Positions 35,495 through 46,045 are shown, counted from the first letter of the stretch. The stretch is 47,358 nucleotides of DNA from an uncultured Aquimarina sp. (GCA_947498815.1 CANMLU010000023.1:1-47358); one strand, 5' to 3'. Numbers and translations: made by a program. Notes: a model not told the origin generated them from the sequence alone.

Positions 35495-38400
35495 ATGAAG
35501 AATACCAGAATCAAAACAACATTGCAAAAGAATCTTCGTAATTTAATTTTCGGACTTCGAGTTTCGAGCGTTAATCATCGGACTTCAGACTTCAGATCCC
35601 GGACTTCTCACCGAGTTATCGCAGTGTTTTTTACATTAACATTTTTGCAAACACTCATCCCGAATAACCAGTTATGGGCCAACAATAATGGTCCCAATGC
35701 ACCAGAGGCAGCTTCTTTTGAACCTGTGGATGCAACGGATATGGTGAACTTGTTAACAGGGGATTTATCTTATGTATTACCCTTGCTTAATGTACCTAGT
35801 CCAGAAGGAGGGTATCCATTGGCATTGGCATACCATGCAGGTATTGCTATGGATCAGGAAGCCTCTTGGGTTGGGTTAGGATGGAATTTAAATCCGGGAG
35901 CGATTAATAGGTCAGTTAACGGATATGCTGATGATTATTATTTAGAACAGTTTAATGAATTCTTTTATGATAGAGGGGGCTCTGCTACATATTATAATTT
36001 ATCATTGGGGTATGGGAGCATTGAAAGTGGAGTTTCCGTAGGATTGGGTCTTTCTTGGGGAACAAATAGATCTCTCGGAGGAAGTGTAAGTTTTGGGTAT
36101 GGTTTAGAAGGATCTCCATTAAGTGGTAATGTTTCTCTAGGAACTAATGGTGCTTCTGTTGGTGCAGGTTATCAATTTAAAGGCGGAATGTCCTTCGGGG
36201 TATCCGCAAGTACTTCAGGAAATTTGGGAGTAAGTGCTGGGTATACTGCTAGTAATGATGTTGGGATATCAGTAAGTGCAAATACTGGTGGAACTTATGG
36301 CGTAGGTGTTTCGGGACCAGCAGGAAAAAATAGAAATCTTGGATTAAATTTTAGTGTAAGCCAAAATGGTGTAGGGATATCTGGTTCTGTTACAAAAAGA
36401 GAAAATAAAAAAGTGGTAGGAGGTGGAGGGACCGGAATACAACTTAATTTTGATAATACCTTAGATCAAGGAGATTATACAGTAAAACAATCGGGATATA
36501 ATATACCCGTAATTGTTCCCACTCCCTATGGCGTGTTTTCTGCTTCTTTTGGTAAACAAAAGATTACCTGGTTTTTAAACAAAGCGGAGCAAAATGTAAT
36601 ATCCGGACCTTTAAGCTTTAATAAAGATATGTCTTCCGTATATAAGGTTGAGTGTAAAGCATATCTTTTTGGAAATCGAGGTGCAAGAGTACTAACTTCT
36701 GAAATAGAAAACTCATATGCTTTAGCTTTACAAACAAAGGCAAGATTGGATTCAGAATATCAATGTAATATTTGTCGTTGCGAGATTATCGAAACTGCTG
36801 AAACCTTTATGGATGTAAATGAGTTTCCATTAGACAATCAAAATTATACATCCTTGGATGAAAACAATATTATATTTCCTAATACTGATAGTTATAATGT
36901 ACAGGGACAAGGAATTTCAGGAAACCTTGCATTAAAATTTTATGAAAATGCAAGTTTATTTAGCTTGGCCAAAAACCATTCTTTATTTACATCGTCTTAT
37001 AAGATTGATGGTAAGACACAACCTACGGCGACAGAGGTTTTTACTTTTGAAGATCGGCCAGAGTTTTATTTCGAGAATGAATTTACTTCATATTTGGCTA
37101 CATCCGAAGTGATTTTAAATGCCAGTCTTACAAATAGTAATATATTAGATTATCATACATCTTCAAATGCTAATGGATTACCACGAAGAAAAACGGGCAA
37201 TTATATTGAGTATTTTACACATAAAGATATCCAAACTACTAGTGCAGCGGTATTACAAGCCAGAGGGTATATTCCACCTGCAAATCAAGCAAGTATTCCG
37301 AGACCTTCAGACGATGGGATTGCAGCTTTTACAGTTGTAAGCACAGATGGGAAAAGATATCATTATTCAATCCCAGTGTATAATTACAGTTCTGTAACCA
37401 GAACAATAGGAACCGTTGAAGGAAAAGCTGAACAAGATGCATATTTTGATAAAATTCAAGATAGTCCATATGCAACGCACTGGTTACTTACTGCTGTTAC
37501 TGGACCAGATTATATAGATACCAATGGAAATAGAAAAGTAGATGAGAGTGATTACGGTTATTGGGTAGAATTTGATTATGGAAAATGGTCAGAGGTTTAT
37601 GCTTGGAAAATCCCTTATGGCAAAGATTATATAGATTCTGAGGATGAAGAAGGGGTGAAAACCAGAATTGAAGGATTTAAAGATATATACTACTTGGATA
37701 AAGTAAAAACAAGAACGCACACGGCTATTTTTAGTAAATCTCTTCGTAATGACAATTTAAGCCATGAGTGGAAATATAGTTCTGTAGATTGGAGTAATGC
37801 CGGAAGTGCTTTCACGCAAAGATTTGCCATTCCAAAGCAACAATCTTTAAAGCTAAAACAGATCATTTTACTAAAAAATGAAGATGCGAGTACTTTGAAT
37901 AAAAGTACTGGAAACAATAGTGCTATAAATCCAGGAGTAGTTTCTGTAAAATTTCCTAATCCTAATGGTGCTCAAAAAAGTTATAGTTATAATTTAGAAG
38001 ACAGCGTTTTTGACGAGAATGATATACCAGATCAGCTATTAGATAAAGCTATAAAAGTAATCGACCTTCGATATAAGACCACTGTAGGAGCTTTGGTTCG
38101 AAATACTCCAAATGCTTTATCCGAAAATGGAAGATTAACATTAGATGCTGTTGCTTTTAAAGGGAAAAGTAATACTAATGTTATTCCTCCGTATAATTTC
38201 GAATATTACAATTATTCTGATTTTAATTACGATAATAAAAATGATTGGGGGTATGATGATAATATTCCTTGGAACTGGTCTTTGAAAAAGATTATCACTC
38301 CAGAGGGCGGAAATATACAAATGACTTATGAATCTGATGATTTTCATAAACCAGCATTTAAAGTTGGAAGGTTATTTTCTAGACAATTACAATTTACATT

Positions 38401-41095
38401 TCTAGATGCTCCTCCGCCAGGAGGAGGTAACCCTTTAAGTGCTCCAAAAAGTAAGATTAGAATTAAAATAGAAGTAGATCCAGAAGATCCATTTGCTGCG
38501 GATATTCAACTATCGGATTATTTTGATCCAAATCAGAAATTTTTTATGGATTTATGGTATTCTGCTGTTTATAATGGAAACAGCAGTGGCTATGACAGAT
38601 CTTCTGTAGATATTCGTGAACAAGAGGCTACAATTACAGAGTTTAATACCGCTGGTAATTATATGATTGTAGAAGTAATGGCTTCGAGTCCATATTTTAG
38701 AGATGCTTTTCAATTCGATGCTAGTCCAGTTTCAGCAATTCATGGGGGTGAGAAATTCTATCTTTTTGGAAACAAATTATGGCGATTTGGTAAAAACCAA
38801 AAAAAGCCCAGATATGACCTAGCATGGAGAGCTAATGGTGATGGCAGGGGCTATTCTCTAAGTTTTAAAGTAGTAGGAAACAAGACGATAATCGATCAAA
38901 AAGAAGGAGATATACGAGTAAAAGAATTGAATATCACTGATGGTGTACATAATTATAAAACGAAATATTACTATAATCAGGATGGGTTTAATGAGGATCC
39001 GAATAATTCGCAATACAGATCTTCGGGTACGTTATCTTATATTCCTAATGATAAAAATTTACCAATTCCGTATGCAGCAGAATTACCTGCTCCTAAAGTA
39101 ATGTATCAAAAGGTAAATGTGGTCAATACAGATAATAGAGGAGTTAAAGTAGGCAATACTCAATATACTTTTAATGTTTTACCAGAAAAAGATAATAACG
39201 CTATTAAATTTGGAGAGTTTTTCGAAATTGAAACCCAAGAAAATACGTATTATAATAATTCGGCTCAAAAAGAAGTAAAGATTAGAAAATCTACTGTGCA
39301 CGATAATTTAAGTGCTATTGGCCAGTTAATTGAGTTAAAGTCATATAACAAAGCAGGTCAATTAATGTCGAAGGTAAAGAACGAATATTTTTCCAGAAGC
39401 AATAGACCAAGTAATCAAGGGATAGATCAGGAGTCTTTCCAGTCTTATAAAGAATTGGATTATAATGACGATGTTTTTAATGATAGATGGTTAATAGGCG
39501 CTTCCACCAGAATTAATTATTCGCAAGCCTTAAAAAGAACAGAAACATCTACCGGTAGTTTTGATATTGTAACTACATATGATAAGTATGATGATGTTTC
39601 TGGAGCTACATTAGAGACATCCTCTTTTTTAAGTGACCAGACACAGGTAAAATCTGTTGTAGTGCCTGCATATACAAAATATTCAGGCATGGGCAGTATG
39701 GTGGATAACGGCACTAATAAAAACATGATGTCTCAATCTGCGGGCAATAGGACTCAGATTAAAATTGGCAATACATGGAAAACTATTGCTGCAAATATTA
39801 CTACCTGGAATAATAACTGGACCTATCGCAACTATAATGGTTCTGTATCGAGTTCATCGAGTGATAATATCTGGCGTAAACATAAAACATATATTTGGGA
39901 CGGAGATATTAATACAGATGGAACCTATAGCGGATATACAGGAGATTTTGATGGATTTAAGTGGGGAGTTAATACTACACAAACTAATCCTAAATGGCTC
40001 AATACATCTACTGTAGACTTATACGATCATTATTCGATGGCTCTACAGACTACAGATATTAATGACAATCATGTAGCAACCAAAATGATCGATCAACAAA
40101 CAAAGGTCGGTACAGTTGGTAATGCCGCATATGGTGAACTATTCTTTTATGGAGCAGAGTATTTGAATTCTGACTATTTACTAGATCAAGTCATAGGGGC
40201 AGCGTATGTAAATTCTAGTAAGGCGCATACCGGTAAAAAATCGTTACGATTAAGCTCTGGAAACAAAGGATTCCAAATTACACTAACCTCTGGTAATCAC
40301 CGTGCAGGAAGATATAAAACCTCTGTGTGGGTTGATAAAGCTAATGCAAACAAAGCTAGAATTTCTATTAAAGGAACTCTTAAGGCATTTAATGGAGAGC
40401 AAATTAGTGCTGGAAATTGGACATTGCTAAATCATTATGAAGAACTTTCTTCGGGTAATGAAACTATCTATATCACTGCATCTGGAGGTACTATCTATGC
40501 CGATGATTTTAGAATTCATCCGGTAGAATCTTCTATGACCAGTTATGTATATAACGAATGGGATGAATTGAGTTATATGCTAGGAGCTAATAATCTGGCA
40601 ATTAAATATGAGTATGATAAAACGGGTAAGTTGCGAAAAACATACTCTGAGGTTGTTGATGCTCCCGGTGTTACAGGTGGGTTTAAACAGACCAAAGAAA
40701 TAAACTATAATTACAAAAAAGTTGCCCAGGTTGACGCAGACAATAATGGGGAGATTGATCCTATAGAATCGTATCCTCCATTAGGACTAGGGCTATATAT
40801 CGATAGTGCCACAGATTTCAATACCAATGCAGTTGCCAATGGTATAGGTGGTAGCGGAAGCTATCAATACCGATGGGTGGTAAGCGAAAACCCTATTGGC
40901 ACTAATCCTACGTATAGCAATTGGGGATCTTCTAATACACAAGCGATTTATAGTGCTTGTGGAGAAATTACCTACGTACGATGTCAGGTAAAAGATATAG
41001 AGACCGATGGAATATCGACAAGAAACACAAGTAGAACAAGGGCCTGTAATGGTAACGATGGGGATATATTAACGCCATCACCAAACAATCCATAA
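35495..41095 (+). CDS. Giant secreted Rhs-partner protein with Gly-rich repeat region
   Basis: 1866 residues. The signal-peptide region is interrupted by a 21-residue segment (about 19-39) encoded by heptanucleotide repeats. Beyond it the hydrophobic core VIAVFFTLTFLQTL and a LWANN cleavage region remain. The mature start carries GDLSYVLPLLNVPSPEGGYP near 89, typical of large flavobacterial Rhs-associated proteins. Residues about 150-320 are Gly/Ser-rich alternating repeats (GVSVGLGLSWG, NVSLGTNGASVGAG), then a long β-rich region. A Gly/Pro linker precedes a late SYQYRW..SENP segment. The stop lies 25 bases before the Rhs gene. It may form part of a shell with the Rhs protein; no enzyme site is recognised. 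Confidence 0.8.
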   Translation: MKNTRIKTTLQKNLRNLIFGLRVSSVNHRTSDFRSRTSHRVIAVFFTLTFLQTLIPNNQLWANNNGPNAPEAASFEPVDATDMVNLLTGDLSYVLPLLNVPSPEGGYPLALAYHAGIAMDQEASWVGLGWNLNPGAINRSVNGYADDYYLEQFNEFFYDRGGSATYYNLSLGYGSIESGVSVGLGLSWGTNRSLGGSVSFGYGLEGSPLSGNVSLGTNGASVGAGYQFKGGMSFGVSASTSGNLGVSAGYTASNDVGISVSANTGGTYGVGVSGPAGKNRNLGLNFSVSQNGVGISGSVTKRENKKVVGGGGTGIQLNFDNTLDQGDYTVKQSGYNIPVIVPTPYGVFSASFGKQKITWFLNKAEQNVISGPLSFNKDMSSVYKVECKAYLFGNRGARVLTSEIENSYALALQTKARLDSEYQCNICRCEIIETAETFMDVNEFPLDNQNYTSLDENNIIFPNTDSYNVQGQGISGNLALKFYENASLFSLAKNHSLFTSSYKIDGKTQPTATEVFTFEDRPEFYFENEFTSYLATSEVILNASLTNSNILDYHTSSNANGLPRRKTGNYIEYFTHKDIQTTSAAVLQARGYIPPANQASIPRPSDDGIAAFTVVSTDGKRYHYSIPVYNYSSVTRTIGTVEGKAEQDAYFDKIQDSPYATHWLLTAVTGPDYIDTNGNRKVDESDYGYWVEFDYGKWSEVYAWKIPYGKDYIDSEDEEGVKTRIEGFKDIYYLDKVKTRTHTAIFSKSLRNDNLSHEWKYSSVDWSNAGSAFTQRFAIPKQQSLKLKQIILLKNEDASTLNKSTGNNSAINPGVVSVKFPNPNGAQKSYSYNLEDSVFDENDIPDQLLDKAIKVIDLRYKTTVGALVRNTPNALSENGRLTLDAVAFKGKSNTNVIPPYNFEYYNYSDFNYDNKNDWGYDDNIPWNWSLKKIITPEGGNIQMTYESDDFHKPAFKVGRLFSRQLQFTFLDAPPPGGGNPLSAPKSKIRIKIEVDPEDPFAADIQLSDYFDPNQKFFMDLWYSAVYNGNSSGYDRSSVDIREQEATITEFNTAGNYMIVEVMASSPYFRDAFQFDASPVSAIHGGEKFYLFGNKLWRFGKNQKKPRYDLAWRANGDGRGYSLSFKVVGNKTIIDQKEGDIRVKELNITDGVHNYKTKYYYNQDGFNEDPNNSQYRSSGTLSYIPNDKNLPIPYAAELPAPKVMYQKVNVVNTDNRGVKVGNTQYTFNVLPEKDNNAIKFGEFFEIETQENTYYNNSAQKEVKIRKSTVHDNLSAIGQLIELKSYNKAGQLMSKVKNEYFSRSNRPSNQGIDQESFQSYKELDYNDDVFNDRWLIGASTRINYSQALKRTETSTGSFDIVTTYDKYDDVSGATLETSSFLSDQTQVKSVVVPAYTKYSGMGSMVDNGTNKNMMSQSAGNRTQIKIGNTWKTIAANITTWNNNWTYRNYNGSVSSSSSDNIWRKHKTYIWDGDINTDGTYSGYTGDFDGFKWGVNTTQTNPKWLNTSTVDLYDHYSMALQTTDINDNHVATKMIDQQTKVGTVGNAAYGELFFYGAEYLNSDYLLDQVIGAAYVNSSKAHTGKKSLRLSSGNKGFQITLTSGNHRAGRYKTSVWVDKANANKARISIKGTLKAFNGEQISAGNWTLLNHYEELSSGNETIYITASGGTIYADDFRIHPVESSMTSYVYNEWDELSYMLGANNLAIKYEYDKTGKLRKTYSEVVDAPGVTGGFKQTKEINYNYKKVAQVDADNNGEIDPIESYPPLGLGLYIDSATDFNTNAVANGIGGSGSYQYRWVVSENPIGTNPTYSNWGSSNTQAIYSACGEITYVRCQVKDIETDGISTRNTSRTRACNGNDGDILTPSPNNP
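35548..35610 (+). repeat. Heptanucleotide array E, in frame inside a coding sequence
   Basis: Nine heptads in register (TTTCGGA, CTTCGAG, TTTCGAG, CGTTAAT, CATCGGA, CTTCAGA, CTTCAGA, TCCCGGA, CTTCTCA) make 63 bases, which is 21 codons, so the reading frame is kept. They encode an Arg/Ser-rich insert before the hydrophobic signal core. Confidence 0.75.
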
Positions 41096-41120
41096 TAAGG
41101 AACCTAATAAAAAAGAACAG

Positions 41121-44100
41121 ATGAAAACAAACATTTTATATATATTCTTTCTCGGTTTTGTAATGACATCATATGCACAAGGCATACTACCAATTGGGGA
41201 TCAGGATTGCGAACCGGGCACAGAACAAACGTATTATTGGGACAAAGATAAAGATGGTTTCGGTAATCCAGAAATAAGTCTTGAGTTTTGTACGACCCCT
41301 GGTAGTGATTGGGTATTGGACAATACGGACTGCAATGATGAAGATCGACCAGATATTTTAGGACCCAGACGCTGGTACCTTGATGAAGATGGGGACGGAT
41401 TGGGTGCATCAAATAGTCCATATTTGACAGATTGTGCAGATCCTTCTACGGCCATAAAAAAATATGTAAATAACAACGATGATTGTCATGATGGTGATGC
41501 GAGTATAACAGGCAAGACTGCATGGTACATGGATAATGACAAAGATGGCGAAGCAGCTACCAACTCAACCGCCAGGTATGAATGCAATGATCCATCTACG
41601 GCTACTACAAAATACGTTACAGTAAGTCATCGTAATGATTGCGAGGATAGCGATCCTAATATACAACAAATTACATGGTATGTAGATACCGATGGAGATG
41701 GGTTTGGAGAGATTAGCAATTCTAGAGTTCAGTGTGTAAAACCAAATGGAAACTGGGTAGATAATGGCAATGATTTATGTCCAGGAGTATTTGGTGATAA
41801 CAATGGCTGTCCTGCAGCAGGTGCAAACACCGCCGAATTATGGAATACAGTAAAAGTAACAGATTATGATGTAACAGGTAAAATTGTTGGTCAGAGCAAG
41901 TCCTATTTTGACGAATTGGGTAAATCAGTTCAATCTCAGAGTAAAGATGTTAAGACAGGAAAAACCTGGGCGTCCCAAACTTTATATGATAGTCAAGGGC
42001 GTCCCGCATTACAAACATTGAGCGCACCAACCAATGGTGATATCCCAACGGATTTTTTATATAAAGAAGGGCTATTAAAGAAATCAAATGGAAACGCATT
42101 TACTACCACAGATTTTGAAAGTGACCCCGAAAATCCTGCACTAGCAGGCAAACAAGCAAATACAGTAGGCCAGTACTATAGTACCAATAATACTGGTGAG
42201 CCGTATCAGGATGTTACACAACGACCATATTCACGGACCATTTATAGCGAACTAAACCCAGGCGGTGTATTAAAAACGATAGGCGGTAACAAGATCAATA
42301 AACAATGGAAAAATGGCTATGTGTTTTCTATGCCGGCAGGGCAAGAATTATCGAGTACTGTAGCTTTTGGAAGCACCTGGAACAATAACCATAAAGTGAT
42401 CAAAACGGTAAGTCGAGATGTACATGGGGTAGAAAATGTGGTCTTTACCGATACCGATGGCAGAACGCTTGCTGCTGCGCGTAGTGGAAACGAAAATGGT
42501 AATACTACGCAGAGAGATACCGATGTATATATTAACGAACAAGGATATGTAGATGTACATGTACCCAAGGGGACGACAGGAGTTCAGCTTTTTGGAAATT
42601 CTGGCATCACACTGGATATTTATAATCGGATTTCCGAGAAAAAGATCGGGACTGCCGCAGGAAGTTTGCCCGATGGGTTTTATAGAATAGCAGTGCGCAA
42701 TATAGCTACCTATACTCCCGGAACAATACGAGTGCGTTGTAAAGAAAATTACTATGAGTATAGTCTAAATTATTATGATAAGGCAGGGCGTTTGATACGT
42801 AGCAAACAACCACTCAATCATTTGGAAAGCACATTTACATATAACGCTCTTGGACAGCTCACGTATACTAAGAGCCCAGATGAGGGCGAGGCTTGGTTTA
42901 GATATCGTAGAGATGGGCAAATTCGATTTTCACAAAACAGTAAGCAAGTGATAGCCGGTGAGTTTTCGTATACCAATTATGACGATAGAGGAAGGCCTAT
43001 AGAGAGTGGGGTAATTACAAGCAATGCTTTTCAAACTGCAAATGTAAATGGAGCCTTGCCATCAGGAACCAGAAAAGAACAACACATTACAACGTATGAT
43101 ATAGTTACTTCTAGTGACATTTCGGCATTACCAACCAACTATAAGAACCCTTCCTTTTTGGCGGGTAATGTTGCCAAAACCTGGAACCAAAATACGACCA
43201 CTTATTATAGTTATGATATCTACGGTAGGGTACAATGGATCGTACAAAATATCATAGGTCTAGGCATAAAGACAATCGATTATGAGTATGACCCCGTTAC
43301 ATCACAAGTACATAAAGTATATTATCAAAAAGGAAAGGCAGACCAGTTTATTCACAAATATACATATGATACCGATGATTATAGTTTGACCAAAGTAGAA
43401 ACCTCTACCAATGGTAGTGGGTATACAGAACATGCTTCTTACGAATATTATGAGACCGGAGCATTAAAGCGAACCAATATCGCACAAGGGTTACAGGGGA
43501 TAGACTATGTATACAATCTACAAGGGGCGTTAAAAAGTATCAACCACCCAAGTTTGTCTAGCAGTAACGATCCTGGCGGAGATGCAAACGATCTTTTTGG
43601 GATGATCATCGATTATCATGAGTACGATTATAACAGGCCCAAAAGAAATATTAAAAGTGCCAATTATGGTGCAAACCAATACAATGGCAATATCAAAGGG
43701 ATACGTTGGAACTCTGATTACAATCCATTAGCCGGTAAAGAGCATACCTATAGTTATCAGTACAACCGTAACAATTGGTTGCAAGCCGCCAATTATGGAC
43801 ATTTTACCGGAGATTACAGCAGCCTGCCTACCATTACCGAAGGTGAAGAAGGTACAGCCGATCGAGAGGATTATCCTACTACAGATGTTTGGAACTCTGG
43901 TACAGGCAAAAACTACCTTGCCAATAAAACCATTACCATGAAACCAGGGTTTCATGCAAAATCAGGTAGTACCGTGTCGGCCAAGATCTCGGGGATGGGA
44001 GCAACGCACAATGTAAACGCTGGTGCATTGGCTGTAAATGCCAATGGAGATTATAAAGTAGATAATATTACCTATGATGCCAATGGTAATATCAAGTCCT

Positions 44101-45563
44101 TAGACCGTAATAAGCAAACTGCCAATGGTAGCAATGCCATGGACCAATTATCATACACCTATAAAACAGATAAGCCCAATCAACTATTACGCGTAGATGA
44201 TGCTGTAGGCAGTGTGAGTGGAGCAGACGATATCGAGGATCAAGATGGTACTAATTATACTTATAATGAGATCGGGCAATTGATCAAAAATAATGAAGAA
44301 AATATTGCCTATCTTTATAACGCTAGCGGACTGGTGACCGAGATTAAAAAAGGAAACCAACCCGCGTTGAAGTTCTTTTACAATGACAAGGGGCATAGGG
44401 TGCGTAAAGAAGCCTATAACCCATCAAACGGAAGTTTAAGCTATACAGAGTATTATGTACGTGATGCGGCAGGTAGCGCAATGGCAATTTACCGAAAGCA
44501 AGGAAGCACTACCAATCTAGTTGAAAACACTATTTATGGATCAAGTAGATTAGGAGTATATAAAAGTGATGGCACAAAACTATATCAACTTACTGATCAT
44601 TTGGGTAATGTACGAGCAGTAGTGGGTAGAACGCCTGGTGGACAAGCCATGGCCATGACTAGTGCTACCGATTATTATCCTTTTGGGATGCCAATGCCTG
44701 GTCGTAACCAAGTTGGGGATTATCGATATGCATACCAGGGCCAGGAAAAAGATCCAGAAACCGGGAAAGAAGCTTTTCAACTTAGATTGTGGGATAGTCG
44801 TATAGGAAGATGGTTGACTACGGATCCCTATAGGCAGTTTGATTCACCTTATCTTGGAATGGGGAATAATCCTGTAAGATTTATTGATCCTGATGGAGGA
44901 GCTTGCTATGATGCAAACAATAATCTTATACCTTGTCCCGATAATACTTCGACAGGTGGTTTTGATAATACAGGATTCAATGGACCAACTAATGAAAATC
45001 TAAATATTCTTGATGAAGTTATTATAACTTCTTTTGGGTCTGGGGAGAATATTACAGGTGCAGATTTTGCAGGTAATTTTGATATGGCTGCCGATATGCT
45101 TCTTCCTATTGCGGATGATTTTGTTCCTAATATAAATTTGAAAGACTTTAAACTGAGAAAATTTGATCCAAATGTTGGGTATGATATTTTGCCCAATCAT
45201 CCTGGAAAAGTTTTTCAAAAAGGGACTAAGGATGCTGTCAAATCTATATCAAATTTAAAAACAGGTGTAAAAGTTTTAGGGGCTGTTACTGCTCCTTTAG
45301 ATTACTATGATGCTTTTGAAGGAGCTATAAATGGAGATGTAAATGCTGCTTCTGCGGGTACGGTTAAAGGTGTTGGGGCTTCGGTTTCGAATTATGTGCC
45401 AATTTTAGGGCCCTTAGTTTATGAAGGAGTTTGGGCTTTTGGAGATAATTATTTGATCAAACAACAATGGTATAATAAAGCTTTATTTGGAGTTCATTCA
45501 CGTATATATAAGGAAAGAGGACTTAAATATGGTTATGTAAGAAGCCGTATTCTTAATGATTGA
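41121..45563 (+). CDS. Rhs/YD-repeat protein with metal-binding-like N-terminus and variable C-terminal tip
   Basis: 1480 residues with a signal peptide (1-20, ending MTSYAQG). Residues about 30-230 hold four or five 'YYWDKDKDGFG'/'WYLDEDGDGLG' Asp-rich repeats of the putative metal-binding (MopE-type) kind. A DUF6443-like start of the Rhs shell follows (about 245-380), then YD repeats to about 1150. The conserved core has YQLTDHLGNVRAVVGRT, YPFGMPMPGR, YQGQEKDPETG and RLWDSRIGRWLTTDPYRQFDSPYLGMGNNPVRFIDPDGG, ending near 1257. The last ~223 residues are unrelated to the core and end in a Gly/Ala-rich segment (AASAGTVKGVGASVSNYVPI); they are the likely effector tip. A small membrane protein gene follows after 17 bases. 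Confidence 0.9.
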   Translation: MKTNILYIFFLGFVMTSYAQGILPIGDQDCEPGTEQTYYWDKDKDGFGNPEISLEFCTTPGSDWVLDNTDCNDEDRPDILGPRRWYLDEDGDGLGASNSPYLTDCADPSTAIKKYVNNNDDCHDGDASITGKTAWYMDNDKDGEAATNSTARYECNDPSTATTKYVTVSHRNDCEDSDPNIQQITWYVDTDGDGFGEISNSRVQCVKPNGNWVDNGNDLCPGVFGDNNGCPAAGANTAELWNTVKVTDYDVTGKIVGQSKSYFDELGKSVQSQSKDVKTGKTWASQTLYDSQGRPALQTLSAPTNGDIPTDFLYKEGLLKKSNGNAFTTTDFESDPENPALAGKQANTVGQYYSTNNTGEPYQDVTQRPYSRTIYSELNPGGVLKTIGGNKINKQWKNGYVFSMPAGQELSSTVAFGSTWNNNHKVIKTVSRDVHGVENVVFTDTDGRTLAAARSGNENGNTTQRDTDVYINEQGYVDVHVPKGTTGVQLFGNSGITLDIYNRISEKKIGTAAGSLPDGFYRIAVRNIATYTPGTIRVRCKENYYEYSLNYYDKAGRLIRSKQPLNHLESTFTYNALGQLTYTKSPDEGEAWFRYRRDGQIRFSQNSKQVIAGEFSYTNYDDRGRPIESGVITSNAFQTANVNGALPSGTRKEQHITTYDIVTSSDISALPTNYKNPSFLAGNVAKTWNQNTTTYYSYDIYGRVQWIVQNIIGLGIKTIDYEYDPVTSQVHKVYYQKGKADQFIHKYTYDTDDYSLTKVETSTNGSGYTEHASYEYYETGALKRTNIAQGLQGIDYVYNLQGALKSINHPSLSSSNDPGGDANDLFGMIIDYHEYDYNRPKRNIKSANYGANQYNGNIKGIRWNSDYNPLAGKEHTYSYQYNRNNWLQAANYGHFTGDYSSLPTITEGEEGTADREDYPTTDVWNSGTGKNYLANKTITMKPGFHAKSGSTVSAKISGMGATHNVNAGALAVNANGDYKVDNITYDANGNIKSLDRNKQTANGSNAMDQLSYTYKTDKPNQLLRVDDAVGSVSGADDIEDQDGTNYTYNEIGQLIKNNEENIAYLYNASGLVTEIKKGNQPALKFFYNDKGHRVRKEAYNPSNGSLSYTEYYVRDAAGSAMAIYRKQGSTTNLVENTIYGSSRLGVYKSDGTKLYQLTDHLGNVRAVVGRTPGGQAMAMTSATDYYPFGMPMPGRNQVGDYRYAYQGQEKDPETGKEAFQLRLWDSRIGRWLTTDPYRQFDSPYLGMGNNPVRFIDPDGGACYDANNNLIPCPDNTSTGGFDNTGFNGPTNENLNILDEVIITSFGSGENITGADFAGNFDMAADMLLPIADDFVPNINLKDFKLRKFDPNVGYDILPNHPGKVFQKGTKDAVKSISNLKTGVKVLGAVTAPLDYYDAFEGAINGDVNAASAGTVKGVGASVSNYVPILGPLVYEGVWAFGDNYLIKQQWYNKALFGVHSRIYKERGLKYGYVRSRILND

Positions 45564-45580
45564 AGAACTAAATTTACGAT

Positions 45581-45973
45581 ATGAATTTACTTGTTAACTT
45601 TTATGACCGCATTTTTCTTTACTACTATAATTTAAAAAAGAAGAATGACTCTGACCCACAGTATTTCCCAATTATCATTATTTCTATAGAGCAAGCGTTT
45701 AACTTAATAACCATATTAATACCATTGTTTTATCTAACCAGAAATGAGAACTTTATTAAAAAAATACCCTTGATTTTCATAATATGTTATTTTATAATTT
45801 TGGCTTTAAATTTTTATAAATATCAAGTTAAAAGCCGAAAAGAAATTATAATACAAAAAAATATAAAATTGTCCTTTAAGTTCAAATTATTCACCTATTT
45901 CTATTTTATAATTTCTATTTTATTTCCTTTATTCTTAATCTTTATTCTTAATGATTTTTTTGGTCGTGGGTAA
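45581..45973 (+). CDS. Small polytopic membrane protein, candidate immunity protein
   Basis: 130 residues with three likely membrane segments (about 28-52, 60-79, 102-126), a positively charged start and positively charged loops. No family is recognised. Its position right after the variable C-terminus of the Rhs gene, its small size and its lower GC content than the Rhs core fit an immunity protein. A membrane-embedded immunity protein would suit a toxin that acts on the inner membrane. Direct evidence is lacking. Confidence 0.65.
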   Translation: MNLLVNFYDRIFLYYYNLKKKNDSDPQYFPIIIISIEQAFNLITILIPLFYLTRNENFIKKIPLIFIICYFIILALNFYKYQVKSRKEIIIQKNIKLSFKFKLFTYFYFIISILFPLFLIFILNDFFGRG

Positions 45974-46045
45974 TAAGATTAAAAACCAGATCGCTCGGAT
46001 ATGATAGCGCATTCTATGGATAAAAACAAATTAAACTGATAAAAA

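Noticed and set aside
41104-41421. Minus-strand open frame over the start of the Rhs gene.
   Set aside because: The plus strand has a signal peptide followed by Asp-rich repeats; the antisense product shows no family features.
45996-46007. An 11/12 match between CGGATATGATAG in the right IS110 flank and CGGAAATGATAG at 47195-47206 in the target loop.
   Set aside because: Its position and polarity do not fit either guide of the two-loop model. The four core-anchored matches explain both junctions better, so I treat this as coincidence; it could instead hint at an alternative target reading.
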